A stretch of 64,000 bases of DNA from contig JAAEAF010000238.1 in NCBI GenBank assembly GCA_011037195.1, positions 310,001 to 374,000 on the forward strand, read 5' to 3'. The notes beneath the pieces were generated by a model. That model saw nothing but the letters and a program-made list of their open reading frames with translations, was not told the DNA's origin and searched no databases. This DNA comes from Triatoma infestans (lineage: Eukaryota; Arthropoda; Insecta; Hemiptera; Reduviidae). Within the stretch, counting starts at the first letter, position 1; each line of letters begins with the position of its first letter. The position numbers and the translations under genes are program-made. Positions 39,627-50,915 of this stretch are shown piece after piece.

Positions 39627-40245
39627 GTCTTTTCATGTATAGAACTTTTTTATTATTTTTTTAAAAATAATTGATTAACACTGCATACACTTTACATACA
39701 TACAACTTATATTATTTTCTTTATAAAATAGTTAATTAACGAGAGGTATTTTACATATATGCGGGTTTGACTTATTATACAGACGCAGGTGTGTGAACAT
39801 TTGAGCCATCCGCTGTTGTTTATTTATACCTTTATCTTATTTCTTTCTAATTTTCGTTGTGAGTGGATGTTTTTTTTTTTGGATTACTAAAAGTCTTTTC
39901 ATGTATAGAACTTTTTTATTATTTTTTTTAAAATAATTGATTAACACTGCATACACTTCACATACGTACAACTTATTATTTTCTTTATAAAATAGTTAAT
40001 TAACGAGAGGTATTTTACATATATGCGGGTTTGACTTATTATACAGACGCAGGTGTGTGAACATTTGAGCCATCCGCTGTTGTTTATTTATACCTTTATC
40101 TTATTTCTTTCTAATTTTCGTTGTGAGTGGATGTTTTTTTTTTTGGATTACTAAAAGTCTTTTCATGTATAGAACTTTTTTATTATTTTCCTAAATTAAG
40201 TATTCTTCACACTGCATACACTTCACATTTCATAGATCTCTAACT
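39627..40245 (+). repeat. Tandem repeat, about 265-bp unit
   Basis: GTCTTTTCATGTATAGAACT starts at 39627, 39893 and 40157. The first two units (266 and 264 bp) are nearly identical and include TACATATATGCGGGTTTGAC and GAGCCATCCGCTGTTGTTTA; the third is partial and diverges after about 35 bp into the retroelement sequence. Could be LTR/UTR-derived. Confidence 0.85.
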
Positions 40246-40995
40246 TAGTTTTCAATTCATCAAGATTATTGGCGCTGTATAAAATAACTTTATTACACTG
40301 TTCGTCTTGAATACCTTTAATTATGTAATATACTAAGGCGTTATCTTCTATATCTCCTTGGCTGGCTATCTCTTGCATGGCATAAATGTACTACCTATAA
40401 CTTTCATGCACTTGTTTTTTCGTCTATTTAATTGAAAGTGTATTAGGGCGCTATTTATTTCTTTTTTAAACTCCTTTCTCAATCTAATTTTCAAAGTTGT
40501 CCAGGACGTATATTCTTTTCGTAGGTGATAAATTGCTTAGCGGTCCCTTTTAGCAGACGTTTAGCGTAAAAAGGATTCTGTAATTCACTCCATTTTAATA
40601 AAGAGCTCATGTCTTCAAAATCCGTTATCCATTTCTCGATAGGCAATTTATCGTCTCCGGAAAAAAGCAAAGACTTTCTTCGACATCTCTCATAGAAAAT
40701 TGATTAATTTCTAATTTTGGCTTGTTAACATTAATGCACTCAGCTACATTTTCAACCCTCTTATTCACTTTATCTTCTTTATCCTCATCTTCATCACCAA
40801 ACAAAGTTTCTCCTCTAATAAACTCTAATAATCTGACCAACAGCTCCGATTTTTTCCCATCAGCAGGTAAGTTACGTTTTTGTAGCACCTCCTTAATTGA
40901 TTCACATTCATTGATATGATTTTTTCAACCGTTAATTCCTCTTCTGTATCTCCATGGACATTATTTGGATTTTCTTTACTTTTTATATCAACCAT
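40230..40995 (-). pseudogene. Retrotransposon Gag remnant
   Basis: Minus strand, from ATG 40993-40995 just inside the primer-binding site. Shows a SAP-like segment (LQKRNLPADGKKSELLVRLL, about 40888-40820), an acidic stretch, then FSMRDVEESL and, in a second frame, LPIEKWITDFEDMS and LQNPFYAKRLLKGTA, typical of Ty3/Gypsy-type Gag. Frames change near 40905 and 40675. No protease, RT or integrase follows; the rest of the element is missing up to Polinton-2. Confidence 0.65.
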
Positions 40996-41138
40996 TGTAA
41001 ATAATAAATGAGAGAAATTTTGCTTTTGCTATATAGAAATTAGTAAACGTAAGCCTAACCTTGTGATCCAGATTAACCAAATTTCTTCAGTTTTAAACTT
41101 TATTATATCATCTATTCCTATTATCCTGCCTTAATTCA

Positions 41139-41156
41139 ATCCTGGAACGGCCCCCA
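41139..41156 (-). other. Primer-binding site of the LTR retrotransposon
   Basis: On the minus strand TGGGGGCCGTTCCAGGAT begins 3 bases after the repeat end (CCTACA). It has the TGG start and 18-base length of a PBS and resembles the tRNA-Pro-type PBS of mammalian gammaretroviruses. This places the repeat at 41160-43730 as the 5' LTR. Confidence 0.6.
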
Positions 41157-41984
41157 AAATGTAGGATTGAAATTATAGGAATACTGATAATAAGAAGGCG
41201 TCTGTTCAAAAAACAATCAATGTTTAATTAAATTCTGAATACACACATAGCGAGACTTTCATATAATTATTACTTAACAATCTTTATAGATAGCTAACAA
41301 CTTTTGGTTATAAAAACACTTAAAACACACAGCACTTCTTTAATTCACATAATATTTAACAACTTAACCTTTTTCCATCTCAAAACATCATAAACTGGAT
41401 ATAACCTTCATTGTTCCCTCTCTAGGTGGCAACACTGCCAAAATCGGCCCCCTCGCTCAGATATTCATCCCCACATATATATATAATTAAGCAGATGTCA
41501 TATGATAATCTCAGTTTAAGAAAAAACTTAAATATAATACGTAATATAATAGTGTTAGCGGCGTCTCAATTGAAAGAGCAATGCCGGAGTGTGACAGACA
41601 GAGAGAGATTGACCTACAAAGAGAAACGAGCAGAATGGTGCATTAGAAGACAGACAGAGTGAGCGATCAACTTGATAGGACTTAAATATACATACGATTC
41701 CCACTGGCAGTGATGGTGTAATGGTTAGATCTGCCGGCTTTTGAAGTAAAAGGTCCCAGGATCAAAACTTGGTATATTTTACAATTTTTTCTTCTTAATT
41801 TGCCTCCACCCTACCATTGTAAGTAAGGGGGATTTAAATCCGACGTTGACGACGTCATATGCGCCAGGACTCTCTTATCCCTACTACTAACCTCCCGTAA
41901 AACATTTTCAATATTAAAAAAAAAAAAAGAGATCTCTAAATTAAAAAAAAAATATAGTACTTATTAATTTTTTTTTTTTTAATT

Positions 41985-42205
41985 AAGGCGCGTCAACAGC
42001 TAAGGTCATTTGCGCCCGGAGCCTTCTCAGTGCACTGCCGGCCTCCGGACAGTGTTCTCTTATTACAGACAACACTCTTCATCACCGCACAGTGAGATGT
42101 AAAGGCTCCTAGGAAGAGAAAATCTAAGGGCAGCACGGCTGGATTCGAACCCGGGATCTCCGCGTTACTAGTCCAGCGCGCTACCACTGAGCTAATCCCT
42201 TCACT
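41985..42205 (-). repeat. SINE-Y, minus copy in right direct repeat
   Basis: Equivalent of 27530-27740, with a few substitutions. The tRNA-like head with box B GGTTCGAATCC is at the high-coordinate end. Confidence 0.75.
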
Positions 42206-42834
42206 CTTATTAATTTGAACATTGTTCAATTATTTTATGGAATACAATTTTTTTAAATTTGCTTCTTATATCTAAATAAATAAGTTACAATATAATATCG
42301 CCGATTTAAATCGCTCCTATTTTTATTGTTTCAGTTATAAAATAGTAGATATCATGTAATAACATTATCAGATATTTAAATTATGAAGATTTTCTACTTC
42401 ATATTTCAAAATATATTTATTTCTAGGCACCTCACAAATTGGGCATACAATCAGAAAATGGTATAGACTTGCTTGTATTGTTACATACCAAGCATTCAAT
42501 CTCACCTTGAAATTTATAAAAATTTACCATTGTAAACAATTCTAAAATAAAGTGGTTGACGTATTCGTATTCTGAGTTTGGAAATAGGTATTCTTTTGTA
42601 TTTAAATACTGTTCTCCTTCTATTGCTAAACTACTAATTAGAATTAAAATGGGATGTATGACCGACTGAATATCAAGAAATATTTTGTGTTTTTTTAATT
42701 TCTTTTTTTTATAATTGTTTTTTTTTAATTTGTGTTTTCAAGTTCGATTTTGAATTGACGTTTTCAGCATACTCCTAAAGTCATAAGTTTATTTTCTAGT
42801 TGTGAAAACCAGTTGAATTTAATATTACAATTAG

Positions 42835-43036
42835 AGGGGGGATTAGCTGAGTGATTAGCGCATTGGACTCCCACACGGAAGTACCCGGTTTCGAGTTCAG
42901 TGCTACCCTTAGATTTTTTCTTCCTAGAAACCTCTACAGCAAACTGTTCGGTGATGGGCAGTGTTGTCTGTAGCGAGAGAACACTGTCCGGAGGCCGGCA
43001 GTGCACTGAGAAGGCCCCGGGCGCTAATGATCATAG
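42835..43036 (+). repeat. SINE-Y, plus copy in right direct repeat
   Basis: Equivalent of 28375-28580 and apparently identical to it over the head and the CACTGTCCGGAGGCCGGCAG body. Confidence 0.75.
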
Positions 43037-43730
43037 ATGTTAAAGCGCATTAAATTAAAAAGAAAATATTGCAATTTATTCTTAGACTTTTCAATTTTTC
43101 TACAAAAATTTTTGGAAGCCGCTCACTGTCTAACATGCCACCGTCGGAGCATTGTTTTTAAAGTACCTATTACGGTAGCGTCTAAACCAACTTCCAAACG
43201 GGCGAAGTGGTTAAGAGTGTTTTCGCGCCCACTGATATATGAATTTAAAATACTGTAGTTGATCTTTTCCAATTTTTGGCAATATAGTGGGGCCCACATT
43301 TCTGAGGGGTAAAGCAAAACCATCGCTTTCAGCAGTGTTTTCTTTGTGACTAGTGAATCTGATTTAACCTTTGAAAGAATTTCTCTTACTTTATAAGAAG
43401 CTAACTGCCATTTTTTAATGAATTTTTCCGCTGGTGCATTAACTAGTTTAATCCTAACTTGTTAAAAAGCGCACAGAGAAAACCGGATGGAAATATATAT
43501 ATATATATATAGGGAGATATATATATGACATATATTTTGTACAATTTAAATAAAGTCTGCCAAGTTTATTCTTTTTCGTATCTAAAAAATTAATCCAAAG
43601 TAAAATGAAATTGTGAGCTGTGTATAATGGAACATTTCCTCTCATTTCGTCTAACCTAAAAGTAAATTAAATTACATCCTCAATTCAAATAAACTCAATT
43701 TGCCATGCCTTAGCGTTTGTGTGTGTGTGT

Positions 43731-46185
43731 TTTAAGGGAGGGACGCAACATCCCCCGTCTCATTTTACTGAGGTCGATAAAAAAGGAGGAGAGTGCACCA
43801 TCTTCCAAGTTTCTTTCTTGTTCATTGCAAATATAGAAGACGGGAAGGGATAATAACACAGAAATGTAAGGATACAACACATCCTGTCGCTATGGTGTGT
43901 GAACTAATTTAATTTAATTTTTATGGCAATTTCTTTTATATTGCATGTAAAGTATATAATTAACTTCCTCAGACAAATTAATATTCATAAGTTTATATTT
44001 TTATTAAAATGATTATTTTTTTTTAGAAAAAACATTAAAATTTTTAATTTGAAACTGTGGTGGTTGGAGTTTGGTTGAAAATTTTTATAGTTGGGATCCG
44101 GGATCTTGTTCGGATAAAGATACGCACTACTTTAATTGCTTTCTATTACATTAAGCTGTTACCTCTCTATGTTACTAGGTGCCATTAACGTTGGTAGTGG
44201 TTAAAGGTATGTCATATTAATAACACATAGTGATGGAAATGTTGGTCTGGATGTGTATTGACACATGCAGCAAGTGACTATGTCATGAGGTTATGAGGCA
44301 TTAATGTTTCCACAAAATATAAAACCCTAAATTTACACGAAACCAAATTTCAATTTTAATTTATCTTATAAGGGTATCCTTAATGGAATAACTGACAAAA
44401 AATTGAAAATTTACTGAAAAATAAGTTTCTTAAGACCTGAACAATTTGAACTTGCCACCTAGATTCCTCCAAAATCTGGTAATAACCCAGCGGTTGGTAT
44501 CCCTGGCCTATCATTTTAGTAGGATCATGTAGTAGGAACCTGTAGTGGCAATTGCCTTTGTATTTAGATACTGTCCTATTCCTCTTAAAAAAGCTTGCCA
44601 TCACATCAGGGCGAATGTTGGGTAGCTATAAAGCCAAATCCACTATGACCTACAAGATGTATTGTGGCTCCCTTGGTTTTGCTATTTGTGCATAGAATAT
44701 AGCCGAATTTAAAGTGTACAAGAGTTTTCCTGTGGATATGATAAAACCATGAATTTTTTACACTGCCAACAAACTCTGAAGGCCTTATGTATTATTGTGT
44801 GAATGCTGGAGGTGTTAGACTACATTGCCGCAGGGTCACAATGATCCTTGAAGAAGTAGCTATTATACTTCAACCTAAGGAATATCCGGTGGATATTCGG
44901 CTACAAAAATGAGGCGAAGATAAACGAAAATTTTGCCTATTCAATTTTGATACTTTAATACGATCTGCCTCAAGATTGCGTAAAGATTAAAGCATAAAAA
45001 ATTGCATTTGAATTAAAAAGTGGAAATATATATATTTTTTTAAATCAAGTACAAATTTTTTATGACCCTATCTAGAAATGTTAGATGTGTAATGGAATTA
45101 AACGCAGGCATAAGTTGGTCAATATTTTTATTAGCAACCGCATCAAGGCGTCACCACTAAGCCTCTAAGCGCAAGTTACCTACACATTACACTCTCTCAT
45201 GTCATGCTCCTCTGATATGTATTGGCGAATGGACTTCACAACTTCTACAGCGGTACGAGAAATTAAATACAAGCCGGCCATGTGAAGAGCTTAATATTGA
45301 GTCAAACTGATAAACTTTAAAGAGTAAACATCAGTCGTTTTACATCAGCTTCAATCATGAAAGGTTCGCGAACGTACCCGCATTAGCTCACCACCGTTAG
45401 AACAAGCAAGAGTTCGAACTAGTCACATCACTCTACAAAGCACCCACACACACAGCCTGCTCTACTAATTCTACATTCATCACGCTACCACAATCATCAC
45501 TCATCGTCCACTCACTCTACCATATATAATAAACTCCTCCCTTCTTAAACTGTGTAAATTCGTAACATCAAAATTGTGAGTTTCAGTGACAGTTTGTGTG
45601 CTCTCATTTACACCATTTATCAACCATTATCCTGCAACCATAAACTAATTCAAAGCTGAAGTTGAATGAGCATTCACTGAATCCCTGATAGTCAACTATA
45701 TTCAGCAGGAAAGCGAATTAATCATTTTTCTGACATTATATCCGCCTTTTTTGCCGCTAATATAACAGGTACTTAATAGCTGGAATTGAGTACCGAGATT
45801 CCAGACGTAATAGCTAGTTCAATAAAAGTTGATTTTCATTCAGGACGAAACTTACGTGTATTATATAGTATGGAATAAAAAAAAAAAAACTGTGAATAAA
45901 AAGAAATCTTCTATAGATTACAATACGAACAAAGGAGAACACTTTAGAACTGTTTTACTGTACAGTGGGGAGTGAAATCTACCCAAAGTAATAAAGAACT
46001 ATGGAAGGTGTAGTAGGCTCGTTCTATTAACTGACAGCCTTACCCATCACCGTACCAGTTAACGAATATTTACGACAATAGCCATCATGAACATAAACTT
46101 TGTTTTAGAAACTTTTGTGTCTGTTTTATCAACGTAATATTTACATTCTGTCTGTAAATATTAGCAAAGTTGTAGATTAATATTA
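43731..46185. other. Gene-free stretch
   Basis: No gene recognised on either strand. AT-rich, with a poly-A run near 45880 and a possible LTR-like promoter region at 45440-45560 (AACTCCTCCCTTCTTAAAC) that I cannot confirm. Confidence 0.4.
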
Positions 46186-46229
46186 ATGTATACACACATA
46201 CACACGCACGCATACACATATATATACAT

Positions 46230-46665
46230 TTACAGACTTATGGCTGTAGATAAATTGGTATTAATCTGTCAAAAAGTTAATAATAAAAAATTTAAACATT
46301 TATCTAAATTAGATTCAACAGAGATGCGCTATCTAAGGAAAGTAGAAAGGTTTATACAGAGAAACAGAATCCGGAATACCACAATACAAAAAAGATCTAG
46401 GGGTAGTTCCTGTTGTCATGTAGTCGTGAACAGACAACGGCGCTGGTTTGGGCACATAACCAGAATAAAAGACAATATGATTCCCATTATAGTGCAGGAA
46501 GTTAAACCTGAGTGCAAGGAGGACGTGGGAAAAAGACATTCAAGAAATATGTAGGTTGAGAAATTGGGAACAAAAGGAAGGGATTTCCTTATGATAGAGG
46601 TGAGTGGAAGTAACTCTTGTGAAGCCTCTACACTGCAGCAGCGGATAGATTAAGAAGAAGAAGAA
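46230..46665 (+). pseudogene. RTE-like LINE, C-terminal remnant and 3' end
   Basis: The frame (to 46554) contains EMRYLRKVERF, DRIRN-like RNRIRN and RQRRWFGHITRI, the widely conserved C-terminal RT block 'E-x-x-x-L-R-x-V ... R-W-F-G-H'. It is followed by GCCTCTACACTGCAGCAGCG and an (AAG)n tail at about 46650-46670, the usual 3' end of RTE-type elements. 5' truncated. Confidence 0.65.
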
Positions 46666-47349
46666 GATTCAACAGTAACGATCAAATCTCTTGAACCGAC
46701 ACGGTCACAATAATAAAGGTGGATAAGGATTGTTAGATTCAGTCTTTTTTTAAAAATAAAAAAACTTAAATTTTTGCCATTTCGACAAATATATTGTCTT
46801 TATCAAGGCCTACAACATACAAATACAACAGGTTCTTTTTAGAAAGTCAAAATAAAAAAACAAACAACAGAATGTAATAAAAAATAAAATATGTAGATTT
46901 ATATATAATTTTTTTTTTGGTTTACTTACATTAAAATAAGAAATGTTAAAAAATCTTCAAAACATGACAACTTAAACTTAGGTATATTTTAGGAAAAATA
47001 AAAAGTTGAAAACACCTGAACACCACAGAGAATAGTGAACAAATAAACCATAGAGAAAACTGCGGGCAGGTATAGTTATACCGGGACTAGTGGAAAGAGG
47101 GGACTATTGGGAAAACCAAGGTCAGGGGTTAAGAATTAAGGCTATGATAAATTTTTGGGAGATTAGTGGTATCTGTCTTGTAATTAATAGAATTTTTCTA
47201 ATTTTGTATATGTAGCATTTCTAAAAAGTCAAGTTTTTTCATTTACCTGACAACCCTCTACGACCTATCATTTCCTTCATCAATTCTCCTACCTATCAGT
47301 TCCACCTATCAATTCCTATCCGAAATATTACAACATCTTTCATCTGATC

Positions 47350-48144
47350 TGTATAATATCAAAGATTCTTTTACGCTCAAAACAAAAATCGATAATCTCC
47401 AAATTCCGACTGACTACTCCCTCATTTCTTTAGATGTTTCCTCTCTATTTACTAATGTTAAACAATATCACCAAAATTCCTATTGAAATGTTCTAATCCC
47501 TACTCCTTCACTGTTGCAACTCTGGCTATTTTACTTATGATAATAAAATGTATAAACAGATTTTTGGTACGGCCATGGGTAGTAGCTTACAACCCATATT
47601 AACAGACATTTTTATGACTGAATTAATTGAAAGTTCTTTGAAAAAACTTCCTTTTAAAGTTCCTTTTTTCTTTAAATCTGTAGATGACTGTCTTACTGCT
47701 ATTCCCTTAGAACACCCAGATACAGTTCATGAAACCTTTAACCACTTTCACCAACGCCTAAAATTCACTTATGAAATAAAAACTAATGATCAGATCAATT
47801 TTCTTGACTTAACAATCCTCTGCCACCATAATTATTTAATTACAGATTGGTATGTTAAACCTATTAGAACAGACCGTTATTTACATTTTAATTCCTATCA
47901 TCCCTATTCCCAAAAGATCTATTTCCTCAAAGCATTCACAAAACGCGTCCTCACCCTTAGCCACTCTAAATTTCACGAAAAGAACATAAATATCCTGCCC
48001 AAGCTTTTTCAGAATAATGGTTATCCTAAATCTTTATGTAAAAAAATCTTTGAATTGCCTCATAACAATAGTATTTTGCCCAATATTTCGAATAATAACC
48101 AAATTTCATCATTGAACCCCAATCCCACATCTATTCCGAAATAG
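47350..48144 (+). pseudogene. Penelope-type reverse transcriptase, partial
   Basis: An open frame of 198 aa (from 47548) starts MYKQIFGTAMGSSLQPIL, holds SVDDCLTAI where the YxDD palm motif belongs (Tyr to Ser change), INFLDLTI, and a Q-K-I-Y-F-L-K-A...R thumb block. Upstream sequence in shifted frames (47350-47540) encodes SLDVSSLFTNV. The altered catalytic motif and frameshifts mark it as inactive. Confidence 0.7.
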
Positions 48145-48289
48145 ATCTTTCCTTATACAAGAAACCTATCAGAAAAATATCCAACATCCTCAGACCATAT
48201 AACATTATCCTAGCATATAAAAGAAGCAATACAATCTACGAACTTTTCACTAAATAAAAAGACCCTACACCGACAGAATTACAATAAAA

Positions 48290-48540
48290 TATTATTTATA
48301 AAATAAACTGCCTTCAATGTTCAGCCACATACATTGGTAGACGAAACAATATTTAAAGAACAGGTTATATCAACACGACTATGACCGTAGAAAAAACAAA
48401 TCTAACTATGAAAACATAGCAACACTCACTAAACGTCACACTGAAAAAAGGCACAAATCTGATTTTTCTAACACTAGTATTTTGGCAACTGAAAGTAATA
48501 GAAAAAACTTATCTTTTTAGAAATGCTACATTTAAAAAAA
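48290..48540 (+). pseudogene. GIY-YIG nuclease remnant of PLE C
   Basis: Reads CLQCSATYIGRRNN, the CxxC-ATYIG start of a PLE GIY-YIG domain, then a stop and shifted frames with remnants of the 'THEKRHK' end. Broken. Confidence 0.65.
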
Positions 48541-49034
48541 CAGAAAAATTCTATTAATTACAGGATAGATACTAACAATCTCTCAACAATTTATCATAAC
48601 CTCATTTCTTATACCCTGACCTTGGTTTTCCCAATAGTCCCTTTTTTCCACTAGTCCCGTTATAACTATACCTGCCCGCCGTTCACTGTGGTTTATTTGT
48701 TCACTATTCTCTGTGGTGTTCAGGTGTTCTCAACAAAGTTTAAGTTATCATGTTTTGAAGATTTTTTAACATTTCTTATTTTTATGTAAGTAAACAAAAA
48801 AAAAATGTATATATATTAATCTATATATTTTATTTTTTATTACATTCTGTTTTTTCTTTCTTGATTTTGTCTTTCTAAAAAGAACCCGTTGTATTTGTAT
48901 GTTGTAGGCCTTGATAAAGACAATATATTTGTTGAAACGGGAAAAATTTAAGTTTTTTTATTTTTAAAAAAAGACCGAATCTCAACAATCTTTAAGAACG
49001 GTCGAGAAGAATCTTCCATAATAATAAAGGTTAT

Positions 49035-49155
49035 AAAATTACAATGAGATGTTTGTACGGCAATGGCCAAAGGAGTTTTTAATGAAAAAAACAATTCTTT
49101 TTTGCTCCATGTTTCGGGTACCATTGGTGTAAAAGAAAAATAATAGAAAATATTA
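49035..49155 (-). repeat. PLE terminal repeat (copy 2 of 2, inverted)
   Basis: Complement of 3225-3350, with TGTACGGCAATGGCCAAAGG and TTTCGGGTACCATTGGTG. No coding part of this PLE family remains here; it sits 45 bp beyond PLE C. Confidence 0.7.
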
Positions 49156-49284
49156 AGTGGACTGACTGTATATGTTGAATAGATTGAATTAAAGAATAAA
49201 GAATGAGCCAATGGGCTCATATAGCATGAACAAAATGAATATTAAATTAAATTTAAAATAAGTAGCAAAAAATATTTTTATATT

Positions 49285-49985
49285 CAACAAGCCAAAAGGA
49301 ATGGAGCTTACCTCAAACGCAGAAACCTTTAAATTAGTGTGGTCCAACTGAAGCCCTTTAGCCCATATGGGGGGTTCAAGGAAATGGGAAACAGGAAAGG
49401 AAACAAAACCCCATATGCCTGTAATTTCAGAATCGTTGTCCACACAGTACGGCTGATGAATATAGATGAAGTATTTAAACGGGCTCCTGGAAGCTGTAAG
49501 GCCGGAGAAGCAACCAGAAGTAGACCATGTGCTTGTACAATCAACTTTAGGAGGCTGGGAGAATCCGGAGACACTCACTCGACAAGAGACCAACTTATTA
49601 ACGCTATCCCCGAGGAAAACCAGAAGTGGCAACACCTGGGTTTTCACGAAAGGAAAACGGAAGTGATCTAAACTGTATAAGTAGAAGGTGCTGTCTACTG
49701 CACATATATTGCTCGTACGAGTGTAAAATAGTGACTCACTTATTAACACTAACCCCGAGGAAAACCAGAAGTGGCAACACATGGGTTTTCACGAAAGGAG
49801 AGCGCAGTGGTCTAAATTGCATAGGCAAATTACATTCGCACACAAACACCTTGCTTGTCTGAGCGCTATTCAGTGACTGACTGGAGAGGGCAATTAGGGA
49901 CTACCCCCTCTACAATTAGGACACAGCCTATGGATTTATAAGTTATTATATTTTGACGGCGGCAAATTTGAATTCGGATAAATAC
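49285..49985 (+). repeat. Dispersed repeat family (copy 2)
   Basis: Related to 23930-24265. In addition a 60-bp block (TATTAACGCTATCCCCGAGG then AAAACCAGAAGTGGCAACAC and GGGTTTTCACGAAAGG) occurs twice, at about 49596-49655 and 49740-49799. Unclassified retroelement 3' part is possible; it stops where Polinton-3 starts. Confidence 0.55.
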
Positions 49986-49992
49986 CGAACAC

Positions 49993-50486
49993 AGCTTATT
50001 GCAATTATTATTTTTAAAGCAGCCCACACAGTATACGGAAGAAGATTTAAATATCTATAAAGATATATTATTGAGAAGTAATGCGCATAAACAATACTAT
50101 AGTGGTGAAAAAGGTATAAGCTCCAAAAGAGGATGGAAGTATAATAATATAGTTGCCCCTTTTTTTTCCCCCACCTCAAACCACCGCCAGAAAAACAATT
50201 AGTAAAAACAAGATTTACTCCAACATCAACGTCGTCTTATAGTCGCACACCTCTAACTTCAATGGCCACAAAACCTTCTTCTACACGATCATTAAGACCA
50301 AGACAAGTGAGTGGTGCAGGTATGATGGTTGAGAAACAGAGTATTTATGAATATTGGGATAATCCAAACGAATAAGTCGAGCGACTTAGGCTTTTATATG
50401 CGTCAGCGAGTGCGGATCACACCGGTCATGAGAATGAAATTCAATCTATAATAGAAGAATTACAAGAAGCTTGAGTCATTTATTAA
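49993..50486 (+). pseudogene. DUF8207-like protein, C-terminal half
   Basis: Starts abruptly at LLQLLFLKQPTQYTEEDL, the middle of the domain. Continues with YKDILLRSNAHK, a Ser/Thr/Pro linker, VSGAG-M (position of the candidate cleavage site) and YEYWDNPNE followed by a stop in place of a Leu codon, then GHENEIQSIIEELQEA and a second in-frame stop. Dead fragment. Confidence 0.65.
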
Positions 50487-50499
50487 ATAGTGATTCAGT

Positions 50500-50915
50500 A
50501 TGCCGGTTGATAAATTCGGTCACATTGAATATTCAGCTTTACAAAATAAAATAGATGACTTAATTGACGATGAATTAAATGTTGTTGATGTGGGAAATAA
50601 GGGTGTTATGAATGTGGCTAAACCAGTTGCCGTGAATAAAGTTTACGCTGATAGTTTAGCTAATATATCTAACTGGCGAGTAGAACACATTAACGTTGGT
50701 AATAAACGAATTACTAATGTAAAAAAATCCTGGAAAAAAAAATGACTGTGTGACAAAAGAATATTTGGAAAACCCCGCATTGACCCTTTCAAAAACTAAA
50801 GAAGGCGCAGATATATATACAATGCTTTAGGGAGAAGAATATCAAATGTTGGTGATCCAACTTTGTATAAGGACGTTGTAACTTTTGGCTATCTTAAACA
50901 ATTCATCAAAAATGT
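50500..50915 (+). pseudogene. Fibre-like protein with three shaft-like repeats, frameshifted
   Basis: ATG 50500 (MPVDKFGHIEYSAL). Three units of the form G-[NR]-[KR]-x-[IVM]-x-NV-x-x-P-x(3-6)-[DV]-V-T/N-x-x-Y are visible: GNKGVMNVAKPVAVNKVYAD, GNKRITNVK...CVTKEYLEN, and GRRISNVGDP...VVTFGYLKQ, the last two after small frame changes near 50735 and 50820. This is a longer shaft than in Polinton-1 and -2. The 3' end overlaps the integrase ATG. Confidence 0.5.

Larger units (their letters stand above)
41160..43730 (-). repeat. Long direct repeat, right copy (probable 5' LTR)
   Basis: Matches 26692-29274 in the same orientation, ending in (GT)n. Contains a SINE-X (about 41705-41910), SINE-Y copies at 41985-42205 (-) and 42835-43036 (+), and the RT-like fragment at 43100-43460. 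Its left edge abuts the PBS. Beyond the GT tract the sequence differs from the left copy because that copy is interrupted by Polinton-2, so the true LTR start is not determined. Confidence 0.55.
46728..48990 (+). mobile_element. Penelope-like element C with inverted terminal repeats
   Basis: The 46728-47160 segment and the complement of 48576-48990 match over about 420 bp, including TTGTCTTTATCAAGGCCTAC, CACCACAGAGAATAGTGAAC and GGGAAAACCAAGGTCAGGG. Between them lies a PLE body: RT (47350-48144) and a GIY-YIG remnant (48290-48540). Terminal repeats in inverted orientation are a known PLE feature. Confidence 0.8.

Noticed and set aside
40337..40410. Candidate Polinton-2 right terminus near a TACTACC motif
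   Set aside because: It lies inside the gag remnant reading frame and lacks the preceding ACCCTACT end and a TGTGAG duplication.
49189..49782. 197-codon minus-strand open frame with overlapping plus-strand frames
   Set aside because: Lies in a dispersed repeat, is not shared with the copy at 23930-24265, and has no recognisable domain.
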